From Rhizophagus irregularis (Eukaryota > Glomeromycota > Glomeromycetes > Glomerales > Glomeraceae): a DNA stretch of 64,000 nt. Both the position numbers and the translations under genes were made by a program. Below the pieces are notes generated by a model that saw nothing but the letters and a program-made list of their open reading frames with translations, had not been told where the DNA came from and made no database searches. Positions within the stretch are counted from its first letter, which is position 1. The number at the start of each line of letters is the position of its first letter. Shown here piece after piece: positions 24,041 to 35,841 of this stretch. The DNA lies in assembly GCF_026210795.1 (NCBI RefSeq), contig NC_089456.1, positions 3,164,501 to 3,228,500 on the forward strand. Reading direction: 5' to 3'.

Positions 24041-24974
24041 TAAAAAAAAGAACTTTTAAATTACTAATTAAACTTTAAAAACAATCTGTATGATTTAAAT
24101 TTTAAAAAAATACTTCTGCTTTTTAATTTTCGCATTTCTATATTTAACCAATTAAAATTCAGCTGATCGATGATCACATGCATTAATAACACGTTTTGTT
24201 TATTTTTTGTTTATTTTTTCAAAAATATTCTTTTCTTTTCTTTTTTTTAAAAAAAAAAGACAATAAAAATGAATACCAAAATTATTTTAACATATAATAA
24301 TAAAAATTAAATAAAAAACTTATTTTGATAATATATAATATATATATTTGTACCAAACTACTAATTATACAAAAAGTGATATGCACATATATCAATTAAC
24401 AATTACTTTCACTAATATCTCTCTGGAATTGTAATGGTGAATTTTAACAATATTAATTAAACAACTATATGTACACCAGCATAGTGGGCTTTCTCATTTA
24501 TCACATTAATTTGCCGATCATTTCCCGATTTTATCATACGATATAAAATGCCGTTACAAGACATTGCATAAAATTCTACATATTAATATGACCTCAAATA
24601 TTGCAAATAAATTTATTGCACTTTAAATTTTAATCATACAAAGTTTTATTCAAATTGAATTATTATTGACCGATTTTTACAAGTAGTAACTTTTAATTTA
24701 ATGCATTTTACGTAATTTTTTAATATAAATGACTGGCAGATTTAAAAACTCACATAATAATCGTACTTTAAATCTTACAAACTAATAAATATTAATAAAA
24801 TATATTTGCAAAAAAAATTTTATTAGAATCTGAAATAAATTCAAGAATTTTAATATGTACCTTCCATATAAATTAAAAATCCATTATAATCCCTGTTGCA
24901 AAATCATAAATAACTCAACATATATGCATGCTAGAAAAATGAATTTATATTTATTTGAAAGGAGAGAATGAGAT
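24041..24974. other. A+T-rich spacer, nothing recognised
   Basis: No coding-like frame or clear repeat. A poly-pyrimidine/poly-purine stretch is at about 24228-24262. Confidence 0.45.
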
Positions 24975-25286
24975 CTATCCAAAAAGTTAAAAATCGCATT
25001 GATTGAATCATTGGTTCCTCAATAAATACGCTCAACACATTTACTATCAATTTGACATAAACTCTTGTATTTGAACGTAAATATCTCCTTATCTAATGAT
25101 TCAATTTGCATGATTTTTGATTCCAAAATTAGAGCCCATTTACACCTTTCAAAGAAATATAAAATTATTCATTTAGCATATGTGTATGTTGATAAATTAA
25201 CGATAATGTCATTACAATCAAAACCTGACACAAAATTTAAATTATATTTCTTACCAATAATTGTAGCCATAAAACTCCTTTCACTT
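24975..25286 (-). pseudogene. Unrecognised gene fragment, minus strand
   Basis: Read on the minus strand, an ATG near 25271 opens MATIIGKKYNLNFVSGFDCN and stops after 33 codons. Downstream a second frame reads FERCKWALILESKIMQIESL and KSLCQIDSKCVERIY, then a stop and further coding-like residues. Codon use and amino-acid mix look like real protein, unlike the plus-strand frame overlapping it. The frame changes and stops mark it as decayed. No family is recognised. Confidence 0.3.
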
Positions 25287-25296
25287 TATTTAAAGG

Positions 25297-25446
25297 ATGT
25301 TGTTTAAGCTTTTAATAGAATATACTGATGAAATTCATAAGTCAACTCCTAAAAAAGAGAAAGAAATAATTAGTTTATTAATAAAGGAAAAAAAATTTCT
25401 AAAAATCCTATCTGACCCTTTAAATGGTAAGGAATTCTATCAATAA
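25297..25446 (+). CDS. Small open frame of 49 codons, uncertain
   Basis: ATG at 25297 to TAA at 25444-25446. The peptide is Lys/Glu/Leu rich (KKEKEIISLLIKEKKFLKIL) and ends SDPLNGKEFYQ, a plausible helical fragment. No upstream exon or domain is evident. It lies beside a decayed minus-strand fragment and may be another relic. Confidence 0.2.
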   Translation: MLFKLLIEYTDEIHKSTPKKEKEIISLLIKEKKFLKILSDPLNGKEFYQ

Positions 25447-27246
25447 AGAATTTTTTTGACACTAAACTTATTTAAAACTTTATAACTTACACTTAAGAAG
25501 AACCTGGAGTGTCAAAATATATCTTTATTTGATTCCAACTATTTTTTGTCAAAAATTCTTTGTAAAGCCAAATAATATAAACGTACTATACTTATTTTCG
25601 TTTTATAAGAAGGTTTCAAGTGTTTATAACTTCTGGATTCCACCTCCAATAGCCAGATTCCTTTGTAATACGTTTAAACAAGACCTGAAGAATCAATTTT
25701 TTTTATCGTCCTTCGCTATTAAATTTTTTGTAGCACAATTAAAATAAATTAGTACAGCTATCACATGTGCGATATATATGATATCCAGCCAATAAAATAC
25801 ATATCTATATACAAACAATTATGTCAGTATTACGTCATTTAAAAATTACTAGAAAATGTGAATTTTAGTTATTTATTATGAGGCCGTAACAGATAATTTA
25901 TTAATAAAAAACTTAAAACAATACATATGCCGATCATCATGTGATTATTCAAAAATCGGAAAGCCTGCTATGTTATGTACACCGTTTTATGTTTTTATTT
26001 TTATATTAATATTATATGTTAACATATATTAATTATATTTTTTTTTTTACTTTTATGTATTTTATTTAATTTTTTTAATATATTACTAACATTACTACTA
26101 TCATTTTATTACTTTTTTATATCTAACTAATATATTAATAATATTACTAACTTTTTATTATTTCTTTTTTATATTTAAAATAATGATAATATTACTAATT
26201 AAATTTTTTTTTTTACTAAACTTTTATTATTCCTTTTTTATATTTAAAATAATGATAATATTACTAATTAAATTTCTTTTTTTTTTGTTTATATTTTGCT
26301 AATATTATTTTTTTTACAAATAGTATATTATTTTATACTAGTTTTTTATTTATATTATTTATAAAAAATATTTGTATATTTAATATTATTTAATAAAAAT
26401 TTTATTTATTATAAATGCATTTTAAATTCTGTTTGCAAATATAAAATATACGATTTAATTGAATAATATATACTATTTATCAGTATAAAATATGCAGTTT
26501 AAACTGGAAAAAAGTACTGTTTATCAGTATAAAATATACGGTTTATCCTGGAAAAGTATACTGTTCGCAATATAAAATATAAAACAATATACTGTTTATT
26601 AGTATAAAACATATGGTTTTTCTACTGTTTACAAGTATAAAACATACGGGTAAAACTGGAAAAATATACTGTACGCAAACCATATATATGATATGGTGTG
26701 CAGAATACCGAATATATACAGTATGTGAAAATACTGTAATTATACGGTAATAATACTATAAATATACTGTTCGCAAAATACGAAAATACAGTATACTAAC
26801 TGTATATATATTTTTTATAGGGCATACAATAGGGTGATTTTATATTTTCAAAAAATATGAAGCATTAAAATATTTTATTGTGATTATAAATACAAAATTA
26901 TATTTTATTTATATTATATTAACACATCATAATCTACAATTCTACAAAATTTTAGCAAAATAAACTGGCCAGATGATTTTGATCACCTTCTGTAATTAGC
27001 TTTAATAATTACAAATGTTCTAAATAACTATTTCTAGAATATAATGAAATAATTAAAATAAAGGAACTGATATTTGTTTTTGATAGATTTTAATTAAAAA
27101 TTTGAACTTCTCATTTCTTTTTAAACCAATACTGTTACTTTGACATCTTTTGCTACTTTACTCAAAAGACTTATTATAATAAAGTAGTACTACAATTATT
27201 GTGCAATATTGATATATTTCATGGGCCATCTGGTATAAAATATAAA
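25447..27246. other. Repeat-rich spacer without genes
   Basis: A frame at 25529-25747 has no supporting features. 25980-26400 is T-rich with ACTAACATT-type repeats, and 26430-26830 is the ATACGGT block listed separately. Confidence 0.4.
26430..26830. repeat. Degenerate tandem repeat, CAGTATAAAATATACGGTTT unit
   Basis: About six irregular 55-70-bp units contain TATACTGTTTATCAGTATAA and ATATACGGTTTA. It shares vocabulary with 21174-21445. Confidence 0.6.
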
Positions 27247-27249
27247 CAT

Positions 27250-27500
27250 CACTGGTAAAAAAATGGTCTATCCTACACATATCTTACACATATCTTACAT
27301 ATATCGGGTACTCAAAATGTAGAAAATCATACACAAATAATACACATATCATACACATATCAGGTACCTGATATATGTATGATATATATATTAGTACCTG
27401 ATATGTGTATGATATGTGTATTATTTGTGTATGATTTTCTACATTTTGAGTACCCAATATGTGTAAGATATGTGTAGGATAAATCATTTTTTTACCAGTG
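27250..27500. mobile_element. 251-bp foldback MITE, CACTGGTAAAAAAATGG ends, CAT duplication
   Basis: It is nearly identical in sequence and layout to 23307-23585 but 28 bp shorter in the centre. CAT is duplicated on both sides (27247-27249, 27501-27503). High similarity between the two copies suggests recent movement. Confidence 0.85.
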
Positions 27501-28019
27501 CATGATGTTCGCAAGTAAGATAAAATTGAATGACTCTAACATGCTGTAACTTTATGTTATATAAATACAGGCTGCATATTCACTATTCTTTCAACATTGT
27601 TTGATAAAAATTGATAATAAACATCAAATATAAATAAATTAATAACCAATAGTGTGCTAAGAACTGGGTCAAACTGGACAAACTAATTGAAAAGTAATAA
27701 ATAATGAATCTCTTTGATTTTCTATTTGTTATAATTACTTCTATGTATTCTATTACATAAAAAAGACCTATACATTAGAGAATAACATCCTAATCTATTG
27801 ATTCTATTGTTTGACCCCCCAGGATTAATTTCATTTCAAAATATACTTTTCACTTAATAAAGTATACATAAAATCAATAACTGAGAAAAATATTTCTAAT
27901 TAGAATGAATAGGCTAAAGCTTGATAATATTCAAAAGATGCGACATTTTTATATATATGGGAATCTAATCAGATCATCGATCAAATTAAACACTCAATTA
28001 GCTTTTTGTATTTTATTTT

Positions 28020-30092
28020 ATTCAGAAGCAGGAACCGTTAGAAAGTCTGAAGCATTCTATTTAATTCGATCGGTTAGAACATAGATGAAATTACGATAAA
28101 CTAAATGTCAAAATTACATAGTCAATTTTATCTTTATTTATAGATTGTTTTTATATAGACCGTGCCAAGCCCCTTAAGTTACTGCTTCTTTGTATAGAGT
28201 GAAGAATAGAAAATCCTGCACAGACTACTATATGAAAGGCTATGCAATCGGCAAGTTGAAAAAACAGTCGTAGTACCATTAGCACTGAGTTATGTGACGA
28301 AAATATTATTATTAGCTTTTAATAGAGCTGTTGTGCGAGTTCCAAACGTAGAATTTATTTTTAAAGAATTTGAAACATATGATGATCACGTGCATTTGAA
28401 TGGGCAAAAAGGATAAAAAAAAATCATACTTATGTTATTGAGTGCTGAAAAGAACCCTTAGCAATATATAAATAGATCGGCTCATCTCTTTAGGGCCAGA
28501 ATTACGTAATACCGGAATTATCCAAGAAATGATATTTTGGTCCTTCACATGGTGATACAAGAGTGAATTCATTGTTATTACGAGGAATACCCTCGAGCAT
28601 TCCTCGCTATGGTTCTTTATATTTGTACTCCAGGGTGGCGCTGTCTTAATTAGGCGGTTTGGTTTACAGTTTTATAGTAATTGCTTTAGATTCTTTTATT
28701 TAGTACCCGCGTAATTAGCACTGTAACTTTGTTCACATGGATTTTAAAAATAAAAATAAAGAATTAAACAAAGAATCTAATTTTTTTACGAATATCAATA
28801 AAGATAAATATTCATTAATAGAATCCAGAAAATTTTTGTATTTTTTTGTCTAGAATGAAAGAAAATTATATTTATCGTAAATGTTACTCAACATATATAA
28901 AACAAATTAGTAATCTGATTGGGCATTTAAATTTCAAATATAAAAATGTTGAGACATGAAATCACATAAAATTTCGACAAAAATACTCTTTACATTCGTG
29001 ATAAAGAACACATGAAATATCGTATTCGGTTATCCAAACTATTTTTTATGTCAGTGTTTTAAATACTTGGTCCCCTAGGCTGGGGTATAGCCTGGCTTTT
29101 GCTTCGATGTGAGCTATTTGGACTGAACGTTCCGAGCTTTTCAATTGGATTGCAGCAATATTTATAGCAGGAATGGCAGAAGGATCTGGGCAGGATGTTC
29201 CTTGAAAGATGGAAGCGTGAATTGTGATCCAGGATCTCTGAGTAGGAAGATTATGCAGCGATGAAAGAGACACTTTCTTTGCTCGTCACTATACCAAAAA
29301 AACGTGTAAGAAACTACATTGCACGAGTGATTGCAAAAAGTTGTGATTAAAGCCAGCAAGTGGAATGCAAAGGATAAGAATATACAGCTAACAAATATAA
29401 TCGATATCATTGCAAAAGCAAGTTTGATGGAGGCTGTTCTATGCAGAAGGAATAATCGCGAAGTGGGAAGACTTGCTAAGGAAATTGGTTTTGGTACGAA
29501 ATCTCAAAAATCATTTGAACGATATAATGACTTGTCGAGATTTTGATCGGATACCAAGGAAAGGAAATTATCTGGTCATTACCCACATGTTCTAATGGTT
29601 ACTCGTTGTCATGGGTGCACTGCGTAGAATTGTCTTGCGATATTGGTTTTGTTATCGTTGCATTTATCATTGTTAGATCAATAGTGAGTCAAGTGAGTGG
29701 CAAAACTTGATAGAGGTATATTGCTAAGGCATTCAGATGCAGACATGTACTAATGTACTATGGTAGCAATAGCCAGGTTTATTGATGATCCGTCTGTACG
29801 TAATCCTAATCAACAACTGTATCGTATGATATCAGGAACTCCTTTTCCAGGATTAAATGCAAGTAAACAGATTTTGTTGAAGCATCAGGTGCATGCGGGT
29901 GGGCTTTGCTTCCTTTGTTAAATCGGAGGACACACAATATGACAGAAGGCCTAGAATATGCCAAAATGCTACAGGAAAGAAATACTTTATGCATATTGTT
30001 TACCTTCAGAAATTATAGGGATCGTATGAATCGTGAAATATTTACGGCACTGCGTTTTTTTGTGGGCGTGTAACGATATTTTGTAGCGTGCA
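28020..30092. pseudogene. Coding-like but broken region, no family recognised
   Basis: G+C content rises and ordinary codon use appears in pieces on the plus strand. Examples are ARHYTKKTCKKLHCTSDCKK (about 29281-29340, Cys/His-rich), LAKEIGFGTKSQKSFERYND (about 29475-29535), a 60-codon frame without ATG containing GYQGKEIIWSLPTCSNGYSL (29545-29605), and FIDDPSVRNPNQQLYRMISG (29778-29838). Minus-strand frames over 29046-29410 are equally long, so the strand is uncertain there. I interpret this as one or more decayed genes, possibly from a mobile element, without evidence of a product. Confidence 0.3.
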
Positions 30093-30350
30093 ATGCGTTA
30101 TGAACTCTTATGTAATGCACGGCCTAAAAGTACTCATACTTATTTCATCTTAGTTATGATAAGTTCTTTTTTATTACTTTGTTTAAGTCAAGTTGGACCG
30201 ACTAGCGAAATAAAAGTAAATGGCATCGTACAGACTTCCCTTCTCGTCACAGGGATAATATTTTGGTGGATTGCGTATTTCATTAAACGTAACAAAAAGT
30301 TTAATTATGTTGCGTTAGGATTGGGATTATTTATATTTGTTCTTAAGTAA
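30093..30350 (+). CDS. Putative small membrane protein, 85 aa
   Basis: ATG at 30093 to TAA at 30348-30350. Three hydrophobic stretches are visible: about residues 17-32 (YFILVMISSFLLLCLS), 45-63 (VQTSLLVTGIIFWWIAYFI) and 71-84 (NYVALGLGLFIFVL). Basic residues KRNKK lie between the last two. Composition is that of a real membrane protein rather than A/T noise. It directly follows broken coding sequence, so it could also be the last exon of a decayed gene. No family is recognised, and no promoter or intron is evident. Confidence 0.4.
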   Translation: MRYELLCNARPKSTHTYFILVMISSFLLLCLSQVGPTSEIKVNGIVQTSLLVTGIIFWWIAYFIKRNKKFNYVALGLGLFIFVLK

Positions 30351-30736
30351 TAGTGGTAATAAATCAATGAATTTTGGGCGAGAAATTTATATAACAAAAA
30401 TTAACAGGACTAATATACCATAATTTTAGATTATCGTTGCCAACTTTTTTTTCTATATTCAATTTTGTTATTTTGCATAAAGGAAAGTTAGATAGTAATT
30501 TTTCTAAATTATTGATTTTTTTTTAACTAGTAATATTAATTATATAAAATTACGTAGATAAAATGATATAAACAAAATCTTAAATCAATTGTAATCTTAG
30601 ACTAAGGTAAAAATAAATTATTATTGCATAATATCATTGATATTTGCATTATAAATTTATACCATTTAAAATAAATATCACATATGAGTATAAATGGCTA
30701 TGCTAAAAACGAGGTTTTATTTATTCATATATATGT
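30351..30736. other. A+T-rich spacer, nothing recognised
   Basis: No frame or repeat of note lies between the small membrane-protein frame and the broken frame at 30737. Confidence 0.5.
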
Positions 30737-31035
30737 ATGAAGCGAGATCGTGGACGTCTGCATAATAATAGATTCGCAAATGTGTCGTTTTTTACCAGTA
30801 CGATGAGCGATGAACCTGAATTGACCCGCATAATATTAAAGGATGCCACCAGGGGGGTCAAGTCCAATACTTTTACTATACATTTATTAGATAAGGATAT
30901 TTAAAATATCATCCGAACTGTGAAGAAATAAGCTGCTATCTTAGGACAACTTATGTAGATGAAAATGGTGCCACTCGTATTACTACTACTGATCCCGATT
31001 TGATTGTACGATATCCAACCAGTCGTAACAACTAG
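30737..31035 (+). pseudogene. Unrecognised frameshifted gene fragment
   Basis: ATG at 30737 opens a 55-codon frame (MKRDRGRLHNNRFANVSFFT, then ILKDATRGVKSNTFTIHLLD) ending at TAA 30902-30904. The adjacent frame continues at once with KYHPNCEEISCYLRTTYVDE and TTDPDLIVRYPTSRNN to TAG 31033-31035. The junction is best explained by one single-base indel in an otherwise continuous coding sequence. Further weak coding signal (NRYLENIIRNEKWVEL) follows to about 31095. No family is recognised. Confidence 0.45.
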
Positions 31036-31095
31036 AAATGTAAATCGCTATTTAGAAAATATTATTCGAAATGAAAAGTGGGTGGAGTTACAAAT

Positions 31096-31386
31096 TTTAT
31101 TTGGGATCACATACATATAAAGAGTTGAATGCATCTGGATTTAACTGTATAAAGTTAACCCGAGTTAGACTGTTAACAAAAGACAGATATGCACTGCACT
31201 ACCGGTTTCACTGAAAATAAAACCTTATTAGGACAAAGTGCAAAAGTATACAATATTTTATTATGTATAAATTTTTAAAGTATTTAAAAATATGTTTACA
31301 TTCTCTTTATTTAGTTAATATAGTTTGTATTAAATATAAATTTTATCTAATTAATCAGCATAAATATTAAATTAATTAATATATTA
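31096..31386. other. A+T-rich 3' flank, nothing recognised
   Basis: Non-coding sequence between the broken fragment and the end of the minus-strand hydrolase gene. Confidence 0.5.
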
Positions 31387-32380
31387 CTAATTCTCACTTC
31401 CACTTGTGCTATCAACTTGTAGCCATTTCTGAATAACATCAATTAAAACATCTTCCATTTGTTGATAAACAAAAAAATGATCCACACCTTTCAACTCCAC
31501 AACATTCCATCTTTCATTCCCCAATACATTATTATCTTTAATCCATTGTTTATATTTACTCGCTCTTGTGAATTGATCACTATCACCAAATATAAATAAT
31601 ACTCTAGTTGAAGAAGATGAAAGTAAATTTTGTAAATTAGTTTGATAAGCTGACGAACGAAAGAACGTAAGAAACCATATTACAGATAGTGGTAAAGATA
31701 TTAAAACAAATGATGTTGTAAATGGATACTGCGTTGGTGATGATGTCAATGATGTAGCCATTAATGATCCATAACTATAGCCCTACATAATTTTGAAACG
31801 CAAAAAAAAAGGGAAAGAATATTTTAAAATTTGAAAGAATTTTTACATAGAAAATTTCATAACTTACGATAATTATAACTCCAGATATTTTTGGAATTAT
31901 TACTATGTTATCATCACTTATTTTTCCGGAATTTGCTAAAAAATTTAACATCGTCCTGAAATCATTATTTTCTGGTTCTCCTGTCCAACTTGTTCTTCCT
32001 TTTGATTTTCCACTTCCTCTAAAATTAAATGCAAGCGTCAAATATCCTTTACGAAGAAAGAAATTTTCAACTGTAACTACTACATTATTATTATTATTAC
32101 CACCTATTCAACATGTAATTATTAAAAAAAAATATATTATTCTTAAATTATATCACTGAAAGTGAATTTATAAAAGAATTAAAATAAACGAACCTAATGG
32201 ACCATAAGGATGTGATATGATAACGGCTTTATCTTCTTGTTCTTGTACATTTTCTTTGGTCTTCCAATAGGATAATCTTGCTTCTAATCGAATACCATCA
32301 TGTATTGAAGGAAGAAATATCTCTTGAACTATTTTTTGTTGCGTCATAGTAAGAAGGTTATGCAAGTAATAATTTTTCAT
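31387..32380 (-). CDS. Alpha/beta hydrolase, 272 aa, three exons
   Basis: Exons are 32380-32194, 32103-31868 and 31782-31387, with introns GTTCGT...AATAG and GTAAGT...TGTAG. The model is in frame throughout. The product is an alpha/beta-hydrolase: an oxyanion-type loop HPYGPLGG at residues 57-64 followed by NNNNNVV, FNFRGSGKSKGRTSWTG after strand 4, the nucleophile elbow GYSYGS (Ser144), acid Asp in FIFGDSDQF (about 208-210) and His243 in GVDHFF. This layout matches the small serine-hydrolase group with an HPHPxxGG-like N-terminus. The substrate is unknown. A hydrophobic stretch after the elbow (SFVLISLPLSVIWFL) is probably core strand rather than a membrane anchor. A start at Met12 is equally possible. 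It is divergent from the hydrolase at 32575. Confidence 0.85.
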
Positions 32381-32574
32381 TCATGAGCATTTAATTTGTG
32401 TTTTGTTGTACAAATAGTTTTTTCACGTGAATCTATTTAATCTTTTAATCATAGGAGCTTCCGATGTTGATCAGAATTGTTTTTTAACCGTGTTACAAAC
32501 AATAGGATTCGATATTTATATGAAGGAGTTACACGCTCATTCTATTTTCTTTTCTTTTCTTAATCCGTAATAAT
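32381..32574. promoter_or_regulatory. Shared divergent promoter of two hydrolase genes
   Basis: Only 194 bp separate the two start codons. A palindromic CACGTG E-box-type site lies at 32424-32429 near the middle. A pyrimidine-rich CTTTTCTTTTCTTAAT run just precedes the plus-strand ATG, as in many fungal 5' UTRs. No clear TATA box decides the starts. Confidence 0.5.
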
Positions 32575-33672
32575 ATGGGGAAATTCTATTCTAAACAAAC
32601 TAATATATGGACGAAATCACGATCAACAAAAGAATTACCAGTATATCCTCATTTAACAATATCAAATTTTCCTAAAAACGAAGGAGAAACTATAATACTT
32701 AAGGATGGTAGATCATTAGGATTTAAAGAATATAATTTTAAACATATAACTCAACATCCAATTACAAATAATTTAAATAAAGAACATGTAATATTATTAA
32801 TTCCTGGATTGCCTTGTACAAGATTCTTTTGCCATCCACAAGTTCTCTCTTCTTTAGAATTTCATCAACAACAAGAACCAAAAATTCCTAATAACATGTC
32901 GACAGAATCATTAAATTCTTATACATTACAAATTAAATTATATGTATTAGAGAGACCAGGTATTGGCTTATCAACTTTTGCTAAAAGATCATTTTTGGAA
33001 TTTTCTCAAGATATTAAAGAATTTTGTGATCAAAAAAAAATTGAAAATTGTTCCTTAATCGCATACTCTGCTGGTGGTCCATATGGATTAGCTGCTGCTT
33101 ATTCTTTAGGAAAATCTACTGATAATTCCAGTAAACCTTTAATTACGAAAGCGGCTATTATTAGTTCAATCGCACCTTATAATGTACCTAATCTCACTAG
33201 TAATATGCCCTTGAAATTAAAATTTGCTTGGTGGTTAACAAAAAATTGGACTGGATTATTATCATTAATAGCAAGAATGGAATCAAATGCAGTTATGAAA
33301 GACCCAGTTAAAGCAAGTAGAGAAGGTCGTAGTGATGCACCTCAATCAGATATTGAATGTATCGAAAATTTAAAAGGCGTTGAAGAAATGTTTATTGAAA
33401 GTTCACTAGAAATGTATTCAAGAGGTCAGATTGAAACTGAATGTTATGAATATTCTTTATGGGGAAAAGATTGGGGTTTTCAATTAAATGAAATCAGTGG
33501 TGGTGTAAAATGTAAAGTTTGGCATGGTGAAGAAGATAGTGGAACGACTATATCTATGGGTAAATATATTGCATTACAAATTCCTGGTTGTGAAGCTAGT
33601 TTTGTTGAAGAAAAAGGTCATTTACTTTATTTTGAAGTTTGGAATGATATTGTTGATTGGTTGGTTACTTAA
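32575..33672 (+). CDS. Alpha/beta hydrolase, 365 aa, single exon
   Basis: An uninterrupted frame from ATG 32575 to TAA 33670-33672. Visible features: a substrate-pocket motif LLIPGLPCTRFF (about residues 74-85), ERPGIGLST after strand 4, the nucleophile elbow AYSAGG (Ser165), acid Asp321 in WHGEEDSGTT and His349 in EKGHLLYF, all in the usual order and spacing. The first residues MGKFYSK begin with Gly2, so N-myristoylation is possible but not certain. There is no signal peptide. The central helical cap (about 195-270) has no recognisable family mark. It is intronless, unlike the divergent neighbour at 31387-32380, and not closely similar to it. Substrate unknown; an esterase or lipase-like role is inferred from the fold only. 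Confidence 0.85.
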   Translation: MGKFYSKQTNIWTKSRSTKELPVYPHLTISNFPKNEGETIILKDGRSLGFKEYNFKHITQHPITNNLNKEHVILLIPGLPCTRFFCHPQVLSSLEFHQQQEPKIPNNMSTESLNSYTLQIKLYVLERPGIGLSTFAKRSFLEFSQDIKEFCDQKKIENCSLIAYSAGGPYGLAAAYSLGKSTDNSSKPLITKAAIISSIAPYNVPNLTSNMPLKLKFAWWLTKNWTGLLSLIARMESNAVMKDPVKASREGRSDAPQSDIECIENLKGVEEMFIESSLEMYSRGQIETECYEYSLWGKDWGFQLNEISGGVKCKVWHGEEDSGTTISMGKYIALQIPGCEASFVEEKGHLLYFEVWNDIVDWLVT

Positions 33673-34030
33673 TAATTTGAGAGATTGTTTTGAATGTTTA
33701 TGATGTTCATGATCATAATTAGAAAATAATAATTAATTTAATAATTTAAAAATTTGGCGTTTTTTATATTTCATATCTTCTGAAATAAATTAAATTTTGA
33801 GAATTGCTAAAGTCAATACCTGATACCTGTTACATTCTTATATTCTTTAATCATAAACATGTAGTTGTAAGAACCTTGGTCAAATATTATAATGTTATCA
33901 TTTGAATATTAGCTTTTTTTTTAAATGGTTGACGCCAAGTTTAACTCTTTGCTCATGTATTATATAATTAAATATAAATTATAAATAACATAAATATTTG
34001 GTATTTATTAGCTCTGTAATAATAATTTAC
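33673..34030. other. 3' flank, nothing recognised
   Basis: A+T-rich sequence after the hydrolase stop, with no frame or repeat of note. Confidence 0.5.
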
Positions 34031-34032
34031 AG

Positions 34033-34390
34033 TCGACTCTGGATATAACGAACCCTCTGTTCCAGTGGATTTAGTTCGGTACAGAGTGAATTCGTTATAT
34101 AATATACCGAACTAGTTTTCTTCAGGTATTTAGGCCAAATTTGTAATGCTGGCCAGAATTATGGCCGGTACTATAAATTTTGCCTGGATTACTATATAGT
34201 CATATGACCGTTCGTTATTGAAAGTATAAAGTTATTATATAGCTGATATATAGGAGCTCATTTCAAATGGGTTATATAGTATTTTATTATAAAAGTTCAT
34301 TATATTCAATAAAAAATAAGTTCTGAAAATTCTGGTTCAGTATAACAAAAATTTTGGTATAAACAGTTTCATTATAACCAAGAATCTAAA
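34033..34390. mobile_element. Partial pogo-like element, left end only
   Basis: It begins TA then CAGTCGACTCTGGATATAAC and GAACCCTCTG, the usual start of a pogo-type MITE. A complementary TTCGTTATA lies near 34091. I do not find the matching right terminus, and the DNA grades into diverged GGTTCAGTATAAC-type sequence near 34341. Confidence 0.45.
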
Positions 34391-35704
34391 GATCAAAAAA
34401 AATCCTAAAGATTAAAATACTAAAAAATTATTAATGACTATAATAAAAAATCTGTTAACTATTATTACAGCATTTGAAAATTAATTTGTTTGATTTTTTT
34501 TTTTTATTAACCACTGCATATTTATTAAAGGACAAGCCAGGTAAAAAAAGAACATACAAAAGTACATATTGGAACTACCTAACTCTAATTATTAATAAAC
34601 TACTTATCATTCCATTTTAGGATTCTACATATATACAGTCAGGTAATTATACAACTATATGAGTATAGTATCATGTAAAATAAACTTTATCTTAGCTTTA
34701 ATGAATCCTATAATCTAAGTAAACAAATTACAAAACTAATAATCCTAATATGAACCATATTACCATTATAAAAACATCAAAAACAAAAATAAAAGTAAAA
34801 GGTTAAACCCCTCTATAATTTCTATAGAGTTCTTCTACTTATCAGTAAAATGGCTTACAATAATCAGAATCAATACTTTTTGTCTTATGTTTTATCTACT
34901 AATAGATGTGCTATTCTAAAGAAGTCATATAAAGAGTTAGCATGTTGGAATAAGAACTCATAAATATATTCAATTAGCAGCTGTAGTAATCCATCTTAAA
35001 TCCATAAATACACCAAATTTAACTAAAATTCTTTGCTTTAAATAATATAATATTTTTAATTTTAATAATCCTTCTGCTGATTAATTTAAATTAGTAAAAA
35101 TTAAAAACTAAAATCCACTAATTCCATTAGCCTCCTTTTATTGACTGATTTATATAAATCCAAAAAAATTAGGTAATACCAAACCTTTAGCTTAAATGAT
35201 CAATATTCCAATACTTCCAATTTTTCAAAAAAAAACTAAGAGTAAAAATGCTAAAATTTCAGAAAAAAAGAAAAAACTAAAAAATAAAAGAGAAAGTTAT
35301 AACTCTCAGAAAATTCTGAAAGAAAAATTTAAGTAAAAAAAGTAATAAATATTAAGTCTCCATCTACTATTACAACTTTTCAAATGTTAACTGATAAAAA
35401 GAAAAAGTTCGCTTTTTAAATAATTACCTCTACTTCAACTTATATATTAATAAAAAGACATTTGCAATACTTCTAAAAATAAAGAAATAACAGGAAAACT
35501 TTATACTAGTATAGAGTTCAAAGCCTAGCTGCTTAATATATAACTGTTGAAATCCAGTGAAAGAAAAATTTTATAGAAATAAAATTATCTTTAGTAAAAA
35601 CTACTTCAAGTTAAATAACTTTATCAAAATGAAAAGTTAAAGGTTTGTTCAAGTCTTGAAAGAATTTTTAAAATAATGGTATGAGAAAAACCAAAGTTTT
35701 TCCT
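34391..35704. other. A+T-rich spacer with possible decayed coding
   Basis: There is a Lys-rich plus-strand stretch around 35225-35340 (AAAAAGAAAAAACTAAAAAA) but no intact frame. Nothing is assigned. Confidence 0.35.
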
Positions 35705-35841
35705 TTAGGGGCATGCCAGAAATCAGCTGATTTCTCTCAATTAGTAGCCTTAACCCCCCACCCCACCTGATTGAAATCTGATTGGCTAAAAAAATTATTA
35801 CTATTAAATATTAAATATTATATATAATAATTAATATTATA

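Noticed and set aside
29046-29410. Two minus-strand frames of 75 and 82 codons
   Set aside because: They overlap equally coding-like plus-strand pieces, lack recognisable motifs and have no splice partner; kept only as part of the broken region.
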